Of a DNA stretch of 31,100 nucleotides, positions 14,018 to 21,488 are shown one piece after another (positions within the stretch are counted from its first letter, which is position 1; every line of letters starts with the position of its first letter). Location: assembly GCA_964652075.1 (NCBI GenBank), contig CAZYZQ010000007.1, positions 1-31,100 of the forward strand, in the 5' to 3' direction. The translations under genes and the position numbers were made by a program. Source of the stretch: CAZYZQ01 sp964652075 (GTDB lineage Bacteria > Bacillota > Clostridia > Oscillospirales > Oscillospiraceae). The notes below the pieces were generated by a model, which was not told the origin of the DNA, did no database searches, and saw only the letters and a program-made list of their open reading frames with translations.

Positions 14018-15232
14018 TTATCCGTAGATGGATTCGGATGCCACAAGCTGCGGCGTATAGCCCTTTGCCCGAACGGCGTCCAGGATGGATTCGCGGTGCT
14101 CCATGCCGAACGCCTCGAGCGTGACCTTCAGTTCCACGGCCGTTTGCCGGTTGATCGAGACGAACTGGTTGTGCTTGATGATATTGCCGCGCTGCGCGGA
14201 GATGATCTCCGCGATGTGCAGCAGCTCGCCGGGGCGGTCGGGCAGGAGGACGGAGAAGGTGAAGACCCGCCCGCGCCGGATCAGGCCGTGCTGCACAAGG
14301 CTGGACATCGTGATGACGTCCATATTGCCGCCGGAGAGGATGGAGACCACGTTTTTCCCGCGGCAGTCCAAATGCCGCAGTGCGGCGACGGAGAGCAGGC
14401 CGGCATTTTCCACAATCATCTTGTGCTTCTCCGTCATATCGAGGAACGCGTCGACCAGCTCGCCGTCGTCGATGGTGATGATGTGGTCGATGTTTTTCTG
14501 AATATAGGGGAAGACCTGATCGCCCGGCGTCTTGACGGCGACGCCGTCTGCGATGGTGTCGACGTTTGGCAGCGTGACGATATGGCCGGCCGCAAGGGAG
14601 GCCTGCATACTGGCCGCGCCGGATGGCTCGACGCCGATGATCGTGATGTTCGGGTTGACCAGCTTGGCGAGCGTTGCGACGCCGGAGGCCAGCCCGCCGC
14701 CGCCGATCGGGACGAGGATGATATCCACCGTCGGCAGATCCGCAATAATTTCGTAGGCAATCGTGCCCTGTCCGGTTGCAACGCGCAGGTCGTTGAACGG
14801 ATGGACGTAGGTCAGCCCCTCCTCCTCGGACAGCTTTGCCGCCAGTGCGGCGGCGTCGTCGAAGGTTGCGCCGGAGAGAATCACGTTTGCGCCGTAGCTT
14901 TTGGTGTTGTTGACCTTCAGCATCGGCGTTGTGGTGGGCATGCAGATGGTCGCCTTTACCCCGGCCTTCTGCGCGGCATAGGCCACGCCCTGCGCGTGGT
15001 TGCCGGCGGAGGCCGTGACGAGCCCGCGGGCCTTCTGCTCCTCTGTCAGCGTGCTGATTGTGTAATAGGCGCCGCGGATCTTGTAGGCGCCGGTGACCTG
15101 CATATTTTCCGGCTTCAGATAGACGTTATTTCCGCAGATCCGGGTAAAATAGGGGCTGTAGATCAGCCGCGTCTCCTGCACGACGTCCTTGAGCACTTCG
15201 CGCGCAGCCATAAATTGTTCTCTTGTCAGCAT
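14018..15232 (-). CDS. ilvA: Threonine ammonia-lyase with C-terminal ACT domain
   Basis: This PLP enzyme deaminates threonine to 2-oxobutyrate, for isoleucine synthesis or threonine degradation. The 404-residue protein has the Schiff-base Lys51 in VTGAYKIRGAYY, SAGNHAQGVAYAA (75-87), the PLP phosphate loop GGGGLASG, and SGGNMD near 315. A single ACT domain (about 327-402, FTFSVLLPDRPGELLHIAEII) completes it. That is the short single-ACT form found in Clostridia, not the long two-ACT IlvA of E. coli; TdcB-like names are also used. Whether it serves biosynthesis or catabolism is open, since no other isoleucine genes are nearby. ATG 15232 follows AGAGGAG. Its promoter faces that of the xpaC operon. 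Confidence 0.9.
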   Translation of the reverse strand: MLTREQFMAAREVLKDVVQETRLIYSPYFTRICGNNVYLKPENMQVTGAYKIRGAYYTISTLTEEQKARGLVTASAGNHAQGVAYAAQKAGVKATICMPTTTPMLKVNNTKSYGANVILSGATFDDAAALAAKLSEEEGLTYVHPFNDLRVATGQGTIAYEIIADLPTVDIILVPIGGGGLASGVATLAKLVNPNITIIGVEPSGAASMQASLAAGHIVTLPNVDTIADGVAVKTPGDQVFPYIQKNIDHIITIDDGELVDAFLDMTEKHKMIVENAGLLSVAALRHLDCRGKNVVSILSGGNMDVITMSSLVQHGLIRRGRVFTFSVLLPDRPGELLHIAEIISAQRGNIIKHNQFVSINRQTAVELKVTLEAFGMEHRESILDAVRAKGYTPQLVASESIYG

Positions 15233-15263
15233 AGTTTTTTCTCCTCTCACCTGTTTCCTACTT

Positions 15264-15292
15264 ATCATAAAACGATTTTCCGGCTGTGTCAA
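15264..15292 (-). promoter_or_regulatory. Sigma-A promoter of the threonine ammonia-lyase gene
   Basis: Minus-strand TTGACA (plus 15287-15292), 17-bp spacer, TATGAT (plus 15264-15269). The -35 is 5 bp from the -35 of the divergent xpaC promoter. Confidence 0.88.
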
Positions 15293-15297
15293 TTCTC

Positions 15298-15326
15298 TTG
15301 ACAAGAATCGGCTGTTGGAATACAAT
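15298..15326 (+). promoter_or_regulatory. Sigma-A promoter of the xpaC-telA-lemA-TPM operon
   Basis: TTGACA (15298-15303), 17-bp spacer, TACAAT (15321-15326). Together with the divergent -35 it forms the palindrome TGTCAATTCTCTTGACA (15287-15303). Confidence 0.88.
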
Positions 15327-15370
15327 GAATTTGTGAAATTGGCAGAATCTGATTCTCTGGAGCTGACGCT

Positions 15371-16012
15371 ATGGCAACAATGGAACGAAAACATCCGTCT
15401 GTGATCCCAATCTATGGCGCGGCCGCCGTCTGGCTGCTGTACTGCCTGTTTGCGCCGATGGTGCGCTGGTATGCGTACCTGATCGGACTGGCCGTCGCTG
15501 CAGCCGCGTATTTGATTCTGCGCCGGTTTTTCCCCGGCACGGTTGAGAAGGTCGAGATCCCCGAGCCGAAGACCGGCAACGAGCTGCTTGACGAGGCGCT
15601 TGCCAGGGGCAGGGAGGAAGGGCGGCGCTTGCAGGCCCTCAACGACGCGATCCCCCATGCGGCGATGTCGCGGGAGCTGGATGAGATCGTGCAGCTGCAC
15701 GGCAAGATTCTGGATGCGCTGCGCGAGGATCCGTCCAAGCTTTCACAGGCGAGAAAATTTCTGGGCTACTATCCGCCCACGACAATCCGTCTGCTGGAGC
15801 AGTATGAAAAGCTGCAGACGCTCAATTTTGCCGATGGCAACATTGCCGAGGCAAAGAAAAAGATCGAGACAATGCTGTCCACGGTCAAGACGGCCTATCG
15901 CCGTCAGTTGGACAGCCTGTATGACCGCGATGTGATGGACATCACCGCAGATATTCAGGTGCTTGAGCACATGATGGCAGGCGATGGCCTGACCGGTGAA
16001 ACCCTGAAATAA
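15371..16012 (+). CDS. XpaC-family membrane protein
   Basis: A 213-residue protein of the XpaC family (named '5-bromo-4-chloroindolyl phosphate hydrolysis' after a B. subtilis phenotype, with no proven enzymatic role). Two membrane helices near the N-terminus (about 12-29 and 34-51) are followed by a cytoplasmic alpha-helical domain. Family signatures in it are RKFLGYYPPTTIRLLEQYEKL and LSTVKTAYRRQLDSLYDRDVMDITADIQVLEHMM. ATG 15371 is preceded by GGAG. It is the first gene of a four-gene operon, 23 bp before telA. XpaC and TelA are encoded together in many Firmicutes and are thought to work together, but their function is unknown. It has its own consensus promoter. Confidence 0.88.
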   Translation: MATMERKHPSVIPIYGAAAVWLLYCLFAPMVRWYAYLIGLAVAAAAYLILRRFFPGTVEKVEIPEPKTGNELLDEALARGREEGRRLQALNDAIPHAAMSRELDEIVQLHGKILDALREDPSKLSQARKFLGYYPPTTIRLLEQYEKLQTLNFADGNIAEAKKKIETMLSTVKTAYRRQLDSLYDRDVMDITADIQVLEHMMAGDGLTGETLK

Positions 16013-16035
16013 CGAAACGAAAGGAACGAACGACT

Positions 16036-17181
16036 ATGGAAGAGAAGATCCCCGAACTGACGCTGGAGCCCGTGCTGGAGGATGTGCCGACGCTGGAGGT
16101 ACAGCAGGATACGGCGCTTGCAGAGAAAAAGCCGGTGCAGCCTGCCGGGCCGGACATGAGCGCGCTCTCGGAGAAGGAGCAGGAGGCCGTCCGTGCCTTT
16201 GCGGAAAAGATCGATGTGTCAAACTCCAACCTTGTGCTGCAATACGGCGCGGGTGCGCAGAAGAACATCGCTGATTTTTCTGAGAACGCACTTGCCTCTG
16301 TCAAGACGAAGGACATGAGCGAGGTCGGCGACATGATCAGCAACCTGATCCTCGAGCTGAAGAGCTTTGACGCCGAGGAGGAGCGCAAGGGTATCCGTGG
16401 CTTCTTCCGCCGCGCGAGCAACTCGATCGAAGCGATGAAGATGCGCTACGACAAGGTTGAGAATAACGTTGACAAGATCGCGGATAATCTCCAGCAGCAC
16501 CAGATCGTTCTGATGAAGGACATCGCGCTGCTTGATCAGATGTACGACAAGAACCTCGAATATTACAAGCAGCTGACCATGTATATTCTGGCGGGTCAGC
16601 AGAAACTGGCGGATGAGCGCGCCACAACGCTTGTCCAGCTGCGCGAGAAGGCGCAGGCGTCCGGCAAGCCGGAGGACGCGCAGGCGGCGAACGACTTCGA
16701 CAACCAGTGCAACCGCTTCGAAAAGAAGCTGCACGATCTGGAGCTGACGCGCGTGATCTCGCTGCAGATGGCGCCGCAGATCCGTATGATCCAGAACAAC
16801 GACACGCTGATGAGCGAGAAGATCCAGACCTCGCTGGTCAACACCATCCCGCTCTGGAAGAGCCAGATGGTGCTCTCGCTCGGCATCCAGCACTCGCAGG
16901 AGGCCATGGAGGCGCAGCGCGCTGTCACGGATATGACGAACAACCTGCTCAAGAAGAACTCCGCCATGCTGAAAACCGCCACGGTTGAGACGGCGAAGGA
17001 GTCCGAGCGGTCGATTGTGGACATTGAGACGCTTCAGCAGACGAATCAGGATCTGATCTCGACGCTCGATGAGGTGATGCAGATCCAGACCGAGGGAGCG
17101 CAGAAGCGCCGTGAGGCCGAGGTCGAGCTGCGCCGCATTGAGGGCGAACTCAAGCAGAAGCTGCTGGAGGTCCGCAAGTAA
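16036..17181 (+). CDS. telA: TelA-family (toxic anion resistance) protein
   Basis: A 381-residue soluble, almost wholly helical protein of the TelA/KlaA family, named for plasmid tellurite resistance. Homologues are also encoded in many chromosomes and have been tied to tolerance of cell-wall-active antibiotics and lantibiotics. Typical stretches are LQYGAGAQKNIADFSENALASVKTKDMSEVGDMISNL, RASNSIEAMKMRYDKVENNVDKIADNL, MYDKNLEYYKQLTMYILAGQQKL, PLWKSQMVLSLGIQHSQEAMEAQRAVTDMTNNLLKKN and the C-terminal coiled coil to RK. ATG 16036 follows AAAGGAACGA. It lies 23 bp after xpaC and 11 bp before the lemA-like gene. Tellurite resistance itself is not implied; no other ter genes are present. Confidence 0.92.
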   Translation: MEEKIPELTLEPVLEDVPTLEVQQDTALAEKKPVQPAGPDMSALSEKEQEAVRAFAEKIDVSNSNLVLQYGAGAQKNIADFSENALASVKTKDMSEVGDMISNLILELKSFDAEEERKGIRGFFRRASNSIEAMKMRYDKVENNVDKIADNLQQHQIVLMKDIALLDQMYDKNLEYYKQLTMYILAGQQKLADERATTLVQLREKAQASGKPEDAQAANDFDNQCNRFEKKLHDLELTRVISLQMAPQIRMIQNNDTLMSEKIQTSLVNTIPLWKSQMVLSLGIQHSQEAMEAQRAVTDMTNNLLKKNSAMLKTATVETAKESERSIVDIETLQQTNQDLISTLDEVMQIQTEGAQKRREAEVELRRIEGELKQKLLEVRK

Positions 17182-17192
17182 GGGGCGATTGG

Positions 17193-17750
17193 ATGCAATT
17201 ATTGAAAAAACCGGCTGTTGCAGCTGCCATTGCGGCCATCGTGCTGGTTGGCGGGCTGTTTCTCGGCGCAAACCGCAGTGCCGCCCGTGTGGAGCGTGGG
17301 CTGGAAACAGCGTTCTACGAGGGTGTGGACGGTTCTGGCTACGGCATCGGCGGCCTGCTGGCCGACCGGGTCGAGTATGCCGGATATCTGACAAAGGTCG
17401 CACAGCAGTACGGCAGCCTTGCACCGCAGGTGCAGGAGGTAACAGAAGCCTGCGAAGCCCTGCGCGAAACGGGGCAGAACCCGCGTGCGCTGTTCGAGGC
17501 AAATGCCGCGCTGACGGACGCGGTGACGGGGCTGGATCTGGCCATGCAGGATACGGCTATGACGGAGCAGCATGACGGCTACCGGGCGGAGTATGTCACG
17601 GAACTGACCTCCTACAACCAGAGAATCGCCCATCTTGCAACGGATTACAACGCAAAGGTGCGCGAGAGTCGGCAGGCGCTGGGCGGGTTCCCGGTGGCGC
17701 AGCTGACGTTCGGCCGGTACACGGGCATGTCGGAGGAACTGTACGAATGA
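17193..17750 (+). CDS. LemA-family membrane-anchored protein
   Basis: A 185-residue protein with an N-terminal membrane anchor (about 7-24, VAAAIAAIVLVGGLFLG) and a helical extracytoplasmic domain. The C-terminal motif LATDYNAKVRESRQALGGFPVAQLTFG is that of LemA, but the N-terminal half is more diverged than usual and shows GLETAFYEGVDGSGYGI, so this is a divergent member. LemA and TPM-domain genes are commonly neighbours, as here; the function is unknown. The ATG at 17193 is preceded by AAGGGGCGA. The stop overlaps the next start by 4 bp (ATGA), a sign of translational coupling. Confidence 0.8.
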   Translation: MQLLKKPAVAAAIAAIVLVGGLFLGANRSAARVERGLETAFYEGVDGSGYGIGGLLADRVEYAGYLTKVAQQYGSLAPQVQEVTEACEALRETGQNPRALFEANAALTDAVTGLDLAMQDTAMTEQHDGYRAEYVTELTSYNQRIAHLATDYNAKVRESRQALGGFPVAQLTFGRYTGMSEELYE

Positions 17751-18616
17751 AACGGATGAGACGGGCGCTTTCGCTGCTGCTCTGCCTTGCGCTACTGACG
17801 GGCTTTGCGTTTGCGGCAACGGAGATTGTCGATCAATCTCCGACCTTCTACGTGAACGATGCGGCGAATATCCTCGATTCAGACACGGAGCAGGATATCA
17901 TCGACGCGAATGCGGCGATTGAAAACGCCTGCGGCGGACAGATCGTCGTTGTGACGATCGATTTTCTGAATGATCTGGATTCGGAGGAGTACGCCTATGA
18001 GATCCTGAATCAGTGGGGCGTAGGTGATAAAAGCAAAAACAACGGCACGGTACTGCTGCTCGTTGTCGGAGAGGCAAAGGGCTGGGTCAGCGTCGGCGCG
18101 GGCATCGAAGATGCCCTGACCGCCGGCAAGCTGAACACGATGCTGAACGACTATTTCTGGGACGATGTGGATGCCGGTAAGTATGACGCGGCAGTCCGCT
18201 CCATGTTCGGCGCGCTGCTGTCGTGGTATGAGGATTACTACGGCTTCGACGCCTCCGACGTCGCGGCGGACTTTGCACAGCAGCAGGACTACGACGCCTA
18301 CGCATCATACAGGAGGGCACAGCGCGTGAAGTATGTGCTGTTCGCGCTTCTGGCCGTCCTGCTCCTCGTGCTGCTCTTTGCCCGCCCGAGAGGCCCGAGA
18401 GGCGGCGGCCGACGTGGTGGCCATTTCTTCTTCTTTGGGCCGTGGGGATGGGGGTCGAGAGGCCCGCGCGGCCCGGGCGGATTTGGCGGAGCCGGCGGCC
18501 CGCCGCCCGGCAGCCGCCCGGGAGGCAGCTTCGGTGGAGACCGTTCCGGCGGATTCGGCGGCATGGGGCGCGGCGGCGGTGGCATGGGCCACGGCGGCGG
18601 CGCCGGAAGAAGATAG
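17747..18616 (+). CDS. TPM-domain secreted/membrane protein with Gly-rich tail
   Basis: A 289-residue protein with a signal peptide (1-23, LLLCLALLTGFAFA), then a TPM domain at about 33-150 (FYVNDAANILDS..., GGQIVVVTIDFLND, YEILNQWGVGDKSKNNGTVLLLVV, GWVSVGAGIEDALTAGKLN). A membrane helix at about 196-213 is followed by a basic, low-complexity cytoplasmic tail of some 70 residues rich in Gly, Arg and Pro with an aromatic patch (FFFFGPWGWG). TPM proteins include a chloroplast acid phosphatase, PSII-repair proteins and bacterial membrane proteins of unknown role. It is the last gene of xpaC-telA-lemA-TPM, overlapping lemA by 4 bp, with a strong terminator right after. Confidence 0.88.
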   Translation: MKRMRRALSLLLCLALLTGFAFAATEIVDQSPTFYVNDAANILDSDTEQDIIDANAAIENACGGQIVVVTIDFLNDLDSEEYAYEILNQWGVGDKSKNNGTVLLLVVGEAKGWVSVGAGIEDALTAGKLNTMLNDYFWDDVDAGKYDAAVRSMFGALLSWYEDYYGFDASDVAADFAQQQDYDAYASYRRAQRVKYVLFALLAVLLLVLLFARPRGPRGGGRRGGHFFFFGPWGWGSRGPRGPGGFGGAGGPPPGSRPGGSFGGDRSGGFGGMGRGGGGMGHGGGAGRR

Positions 18617-18621
18617 GTTCC

Positions 18622-18661
18622 AGACGGCTGGCTGCCCCGCGAGCAGCCAGCCGTCTTCTTA
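18622..18661 (+). terminator. Intrinsic terminator of the xpaC-telA-lemA-TPM operon
   Basis: AGACGGCTGGCTGC (18622-18635) pairs perfectly with GCAGCCAGCCGTCT (18643-18656), seven-base loop, then TCTT. Confidence 0.9.
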
Positions 18662-18698
18662 AAGAAAGATGAAATTTTTCGAAAGACGGGCTTTCCGA

Positions 18699-18728
18699 CT
18701 GGCATTTTTTGACGGCATATGCTATAGT
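18699..18728 (+). promoter_or_regulatory. Possible promoter of the acyltransferase/glycosyltransferase pair
   Basis: CTGGCA (18699-18704), 18-bp spacer, TATAGT (18723-18728). A TTGACG at 18709 is too near this -10 to be its -35. Moderate match only. Confidence 0.45.
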
Positions 18729-18766
18729 ATTTTTTGTCGGATGATCTGCGGATAGAAGGAGGGGCC

Positions 18767-19276
18767 ATGGCGCAGTTTTGGAAGGCAATTCTATATATCC
18801 TGCTGCTTGCGCTGCTGGCGCATCCTGTGGGACAGTCGCTTCCCCGTTCCTGGGGCAGGCCAGAGACGCTGCCCGCCGTGCGGAAGTGGGAAAAGCGCCT
18901 TTATGTGAAGCTCGGCATCCGCAGCTGGAAGAAATTTCTGCCGGACATGAGCCGGTTCCTGTCTGATATGGTGCCAAAGCAAATCTCGGAACAGCCGAAA
19001 AGCGACGATATTCACCGGCTTGTGCAGGAGACCTGCATTGCTGAACAGGTTCATTGGGCGCTCTGCGTGCTCTCTGTTGGGATCGTATTGATCGACCGGC
19101 AGTGGCACGGGGCCCTTTTGCTGCTTGCCTATGTGCTGCTGTTCAATCTGCCCTATATTATGATTCAAAGATATAACCGCCCGAAGCTGCTTGCGCTGGA
19201 ACGGCAGCTGCGAAGAAAGGAAGAAGCAAGCGATGAAAGCGTTGATCCTGACCTGCAATACCGGCGGGGGACATAA
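18767..19276 (+). CDS. CrtO-like (glycosyl-diaponeurosporenoate) acyltransferase-family membrane protein
   Basis: A 169-residue membrane protein resembling the CrtO acyltransferase family, named for the last step of staphyloxanthin synthesis (acylating the sugar of a glycosyl carotenoid). Visible signatures are WEKRLYVKLGIRSWKKFLPD (41-60), ETCIAEQVHW (88-97) and NLPYIMIQRYNRPKL (127-141). Helices lie at about 5-20, 98-112 and 115-134. ATG 18767 follows AAGGAGGGG. No carotenoid genes are present, and the gene overlaps an MGDG-synthase-type glycosyltransferase by 44 bp. The likelier role is therefore acylation of a glycolipid sugar or of a related lipid. That role is inference; the family call rests on these motifs. 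Confidence 0.7.
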   Translation: MAQFWKAILYILLLALLAHPVGQSLPRSWGRPETLPAVRKWEKRLYVKLGIRSWKKFLPDMSRFLSDMVPKQISEQPKSDDIHRLVQETCIAEQVHWALCVLSVGIVLIDRQWHGALLLLAYVLLFNLPYIMIQRYNRPKLLALERQLRRKEEASDESVDPDLQYRRGT

Positions 19277-20330
19277 CTCCGCGGCCAAGGCGTTGCAGGC
19301 CTGTTTCGCATCGCGTGGGGTGACATGTGACATCAAAAACGCGCTGCAATTTTTCCACAAAGGGATGGAAAAGATCATCAGTAACGGCCATGTGTTTTGC
19401 TATCGCCATCTGCCGAAGGCGTTTGGCGTGGGGTACCGGATGGCCGAGCGTCATCCGAAAAGCAAGTTCATCTACCGCTTCAACGCCCACGCGGCCGAGC
19501 CGCTGTACCAGTTTATCCTTGCCGGCGGCTATGACACGGTGATCTGCGTCCACATCTTTACAGAGCTGATGATGACGGAGATCCGCCGCAAATTCGGCTT
19601 GCAGGTTCGGCAGTATTTCGTTGCGACGGACTATACCTGCAGCCCCGGCTGCGCCGCGGGCGATATGGATGCCTATTTTGTCCCGAAGTTCCTGACGCCG
19701 GAATTTGCCGAAAAGGGCGTCGATGCGTCGAAGGTTGTGGAGAGCGGGATCCCGGTCGGCACATCCTTCAATACAAGGGTCGAGAAGCAGGAGGCGCGCC
19801 GCCAGCTTGGCCTGCCGGAGGACGGGCCGCTTGTTATCATGATGTGCGGCAGTATGGGCTGCGGCCCGATTGAAGAGCTGGCGCAGGGGCTTGCAAAGTC
19901 CATGCCGCCCGCGGCGCAGCTTGCCATCTTCTGCGGCAGCAACGAGAAGCTGAGCGAGTCGCTTGCGCCGATGGCAAACGAGCGGATCCGCATTCTCGGC
20001 GGATTTGGACAGCCGATGAGCCTGTGGATGGATGCGGCCGACCTGTTCCTGACAAAGCCGGGCGGCCTGAGTAGCTCCGAGGCGCTGACAAAGCATCTGC
20101 CGATGGTCTGCATCAATGCGGTACCGGGTTGTGAGACGCGGAACCTGGACTATTTTGCGAAATATGGCCTTGCAAAAACCACGGAGGGGGTCGACGCGCT
20201 GCTGCAATTGACGCTTGACTCGATCGAGCACCCGGAGCAGATGGATGAGGTGCGGGAGAATATTCGAAAAATCTTTGACTTTAATGCGGTGGAGAACATC
20301 GTAAATTTTGTCATGGATAACCGGGCATAG
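19233..20330 (+). CDS. MGDG-synthase/UgtP-type processive glycosyltransferase
   Basis: A 365-residue GT28-type glycosyltransferase of the family with plant MGDG synthase and B. subtilis UgtP, which move glucose or galactose to diacylglycerol on the cytoplasmic membrane face. The N-terminal MGDG_synth domain has ILTCNTGGGHNSAAKAL (5-21). The C-terminal nucleotide-sugar domain has VIMMCGSMGCGPI, and KPGGLSSSEALTKHLPMVCINAVPGCE, the sugar-nucleotide signature followed by the family's typical proline-glycine turn. ATG 19233 is preceded by AAGGAAGAAG and lies inside the end of the acyltransferase gene (44-bp overlap), so translation is probably coupled. Donor and acceptor cannot be read from the sequence; diacylglycerol is the default guess. 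Confidence 0.88.
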   Translation: MKALILTCNTGGGHNSAAKALQACFASRGVTCDIKNALQFFHKGMEKIISNGHVFCYRHLPKAFGVGYRMAERHPKSKFIYRFNAHAAEPLYQFILAGGYDTVICVHIFTELMMTEIRRKFGLQVRQYFVATDYTCSPGCAAGDMDAYFVPKFLTPEFAEKGVDASKVVESGIPVGTSFNTRVEKQEARRQLGLPEDGPLVIMMCGSMGCGPIEELAQGLAKSMPPAAQLAIFCGSNEKLSESLAPMANERIRILGGFGQPMSLWMDAADLFLTKPGGLSSSEALTKHLPMVCINAVPGCETRNLDYFAKYGLAKTTEGVDALLQLTLDSIEHPEQMDEVRENIRKIFDFNAVENIVNFVMDNRA

Positions 20331-20332
20331 TG

Positions 20333-20366
20333 AAATCCCTGTGAACGCCGTTCACAGGGATTTTTT
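20333..20366. terminator. Bidirectional terminator between the glycosyltransferase and rlu genes
   Basis: AAATCCCTGTGAA (20333-20345) pairs with TTCACAGGGATTT (20351-20363), loop CGCCG, then T's to 20366. The converging minus-strand stop codon begins inside the T-tract (20366-20368), so the two genes share almost no spacer. Confidence 0.9.
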
Positions 20367-21319
20367 CAGCCAAAGTATTCTGCGACGAACGGAACCTCCT
20401 GCACCTGAAATTCCTGCCCGTTCAGATACGCCAGCGCACCGGCGTCGGTCGTAAAGGAGAATCTGAGACGGTAGGAATAGAGCGCTTGCCCGTTCCGGCG
20501 GTAGCATTTATCCAGCTTGCCATACTTCCCGTCTCCGAGCAGCGGATGCCCGGCCGCGGCGAACTGTGCGCGGATCTGGTGCGTGCGGCCTGTGAGCAGC
20601 TCGCACTCCACAAGCGCCAGATTATCACGGGTTTGCAGCGTCTTGTAGCGCGTCACGGCGGTTTTGGCGCCGGGCTGCGGCGTCTTCGTGACATAGACCC
20701 GGTTTTTTACGGCATCCTTGAAAAGGTATCCCTCCAACGTCCCAGCAGGCGGGGAGGGATGGCCGTGGACAACGGCAAGATAGAACTTTTCTATCTCGCG
20801 GTCTTTGATTTTCTGGTTCATGACGCGCAGCGCCTCGGCGGTTTTCGCGGCGATGACAATGCCGCCGGTGTTCCGGTCGATGCGGTTGCAGAGCGCGGGC
20901 GTGAAAGCATTTTCCTCCCGCGGGCGCCATTCGCGCTTGGCGTAGAGATACGCCTGAATGTGGTCGATGAGCGTTTTGCCGTACTCTGCGCCGTCGTGCG
21001 GATGCACGGCGAGCCCGGGGCGCTTGTCGACGAGCAGAATTTGGTCGTCTTCATAGACAATTTGCAGCTTTGGAGCGGAGACGGTCAGATAGGCGTTTTC
21101 CGCTTTGGGGCGGTCAAAGAACTCGTCATTGATATATAATTGCAGCGCGTCGCCCTCACACAGACGCAGATCGCGCGCGCCGCGTTTGCCGTTCACTTTG
21201 ATGCGTCCGAGGCGGATATATTTTTGCAGCAGCGACGCGGGCAGCAGCGGCACGGCCTTTGCAACAAAGCGGTCGAGCCGCTGGCCGGCGTCGTTTTTGC
21301 CGATTTGCAGTTCCTTCAT
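20366..21319 (-). CDS. RluA-family pseudouridine synthase (RluD/RluC-like)
   Basis: Enzymes of this family isomerise uridine to pseudouridine in rRNA or tRNA. The 317-residue protein has an N-terminal S4 RNA-binding domain (QRLDRFVAKAVPLLPASLLQKYIRLGRIKVNGKR, 13-46). The catalytic domain has LLVDKRPGLAVHP, the catalytic Asp148 in CNRIDRNTGG, VECELLTGRTHQIRAQF and HPLLGDGKYG. CNRIDRNTGG replaces the usual HRLDxxTSG, a common variant in Clostridia. The target base is not evident. ATG 21319 follows AAAGGAT; residues coded upstream are not family-like. It is a lone gene, divergent from yceD; no clear promoter was identified. Confidence 0.9.
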   Translation of the reverse strand: MKELQIGKNDAGQRLDRFVAKAVPLLPASLLQKYIRLGRIKVNGKRGARDLRLCEGDALQLYINDEFFDRPKAENAYLTVSAPKLQIVYEDDQILLVDKRPGLAVHPHDGAEYGKTLIDHIQAYLYAKREWRPREENAFTPALCNRIDRNTGGIVIAAKTAEALRVMNQKIKDREIEKFYLAVVHGHPSPPAGTLEGYLFKDAVKNRVYVTKTPQPGAKTAVTRYKTLQTRDNLALVECELLTGRTHQIRAQFAAAGHPLLGDGKYGKLDKCYRRNGQALYSYRLRFSFTTDAGALAYLNGQEFQVQEVPFVAEYFG

Positions 21320-21425
21320 GGCAATCCCATCCTTTGCGCAAAACAGTATAGCATGAATCGCCCGAAAAGCAAAGAGCCGGAATCTGCTTTTCACGAAAAA
21401 CCACGAGATTTTGTAAAAAAGAGGT

Positions 21426-21454
21426 TTGACAGAACGGGATGTTGCGTGTATAAT
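21426..21454 (+). promoter_or_regulatory. Consensus sigma-A promoter of yceD-rpmF
   Basis: TTGACA (21426-21431), 17-bp spacer, TATAAT (21449-21454): a perfect match to consensus, as expected for a ribosomal-protein operon. Confidence 0.95.
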
Positions 21455-21488
21455 AGTCAGAGCGTGACATTGGAGTAGGTGGTTTTTC

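Noticed and set aside
13883..15301. Long plus-strand open frame opposite the threonine ammonia-lyase gene
   Set aside because: The opposite strand holds an intact PLP enzyme with promoter and ribosome site; this frame has neither.
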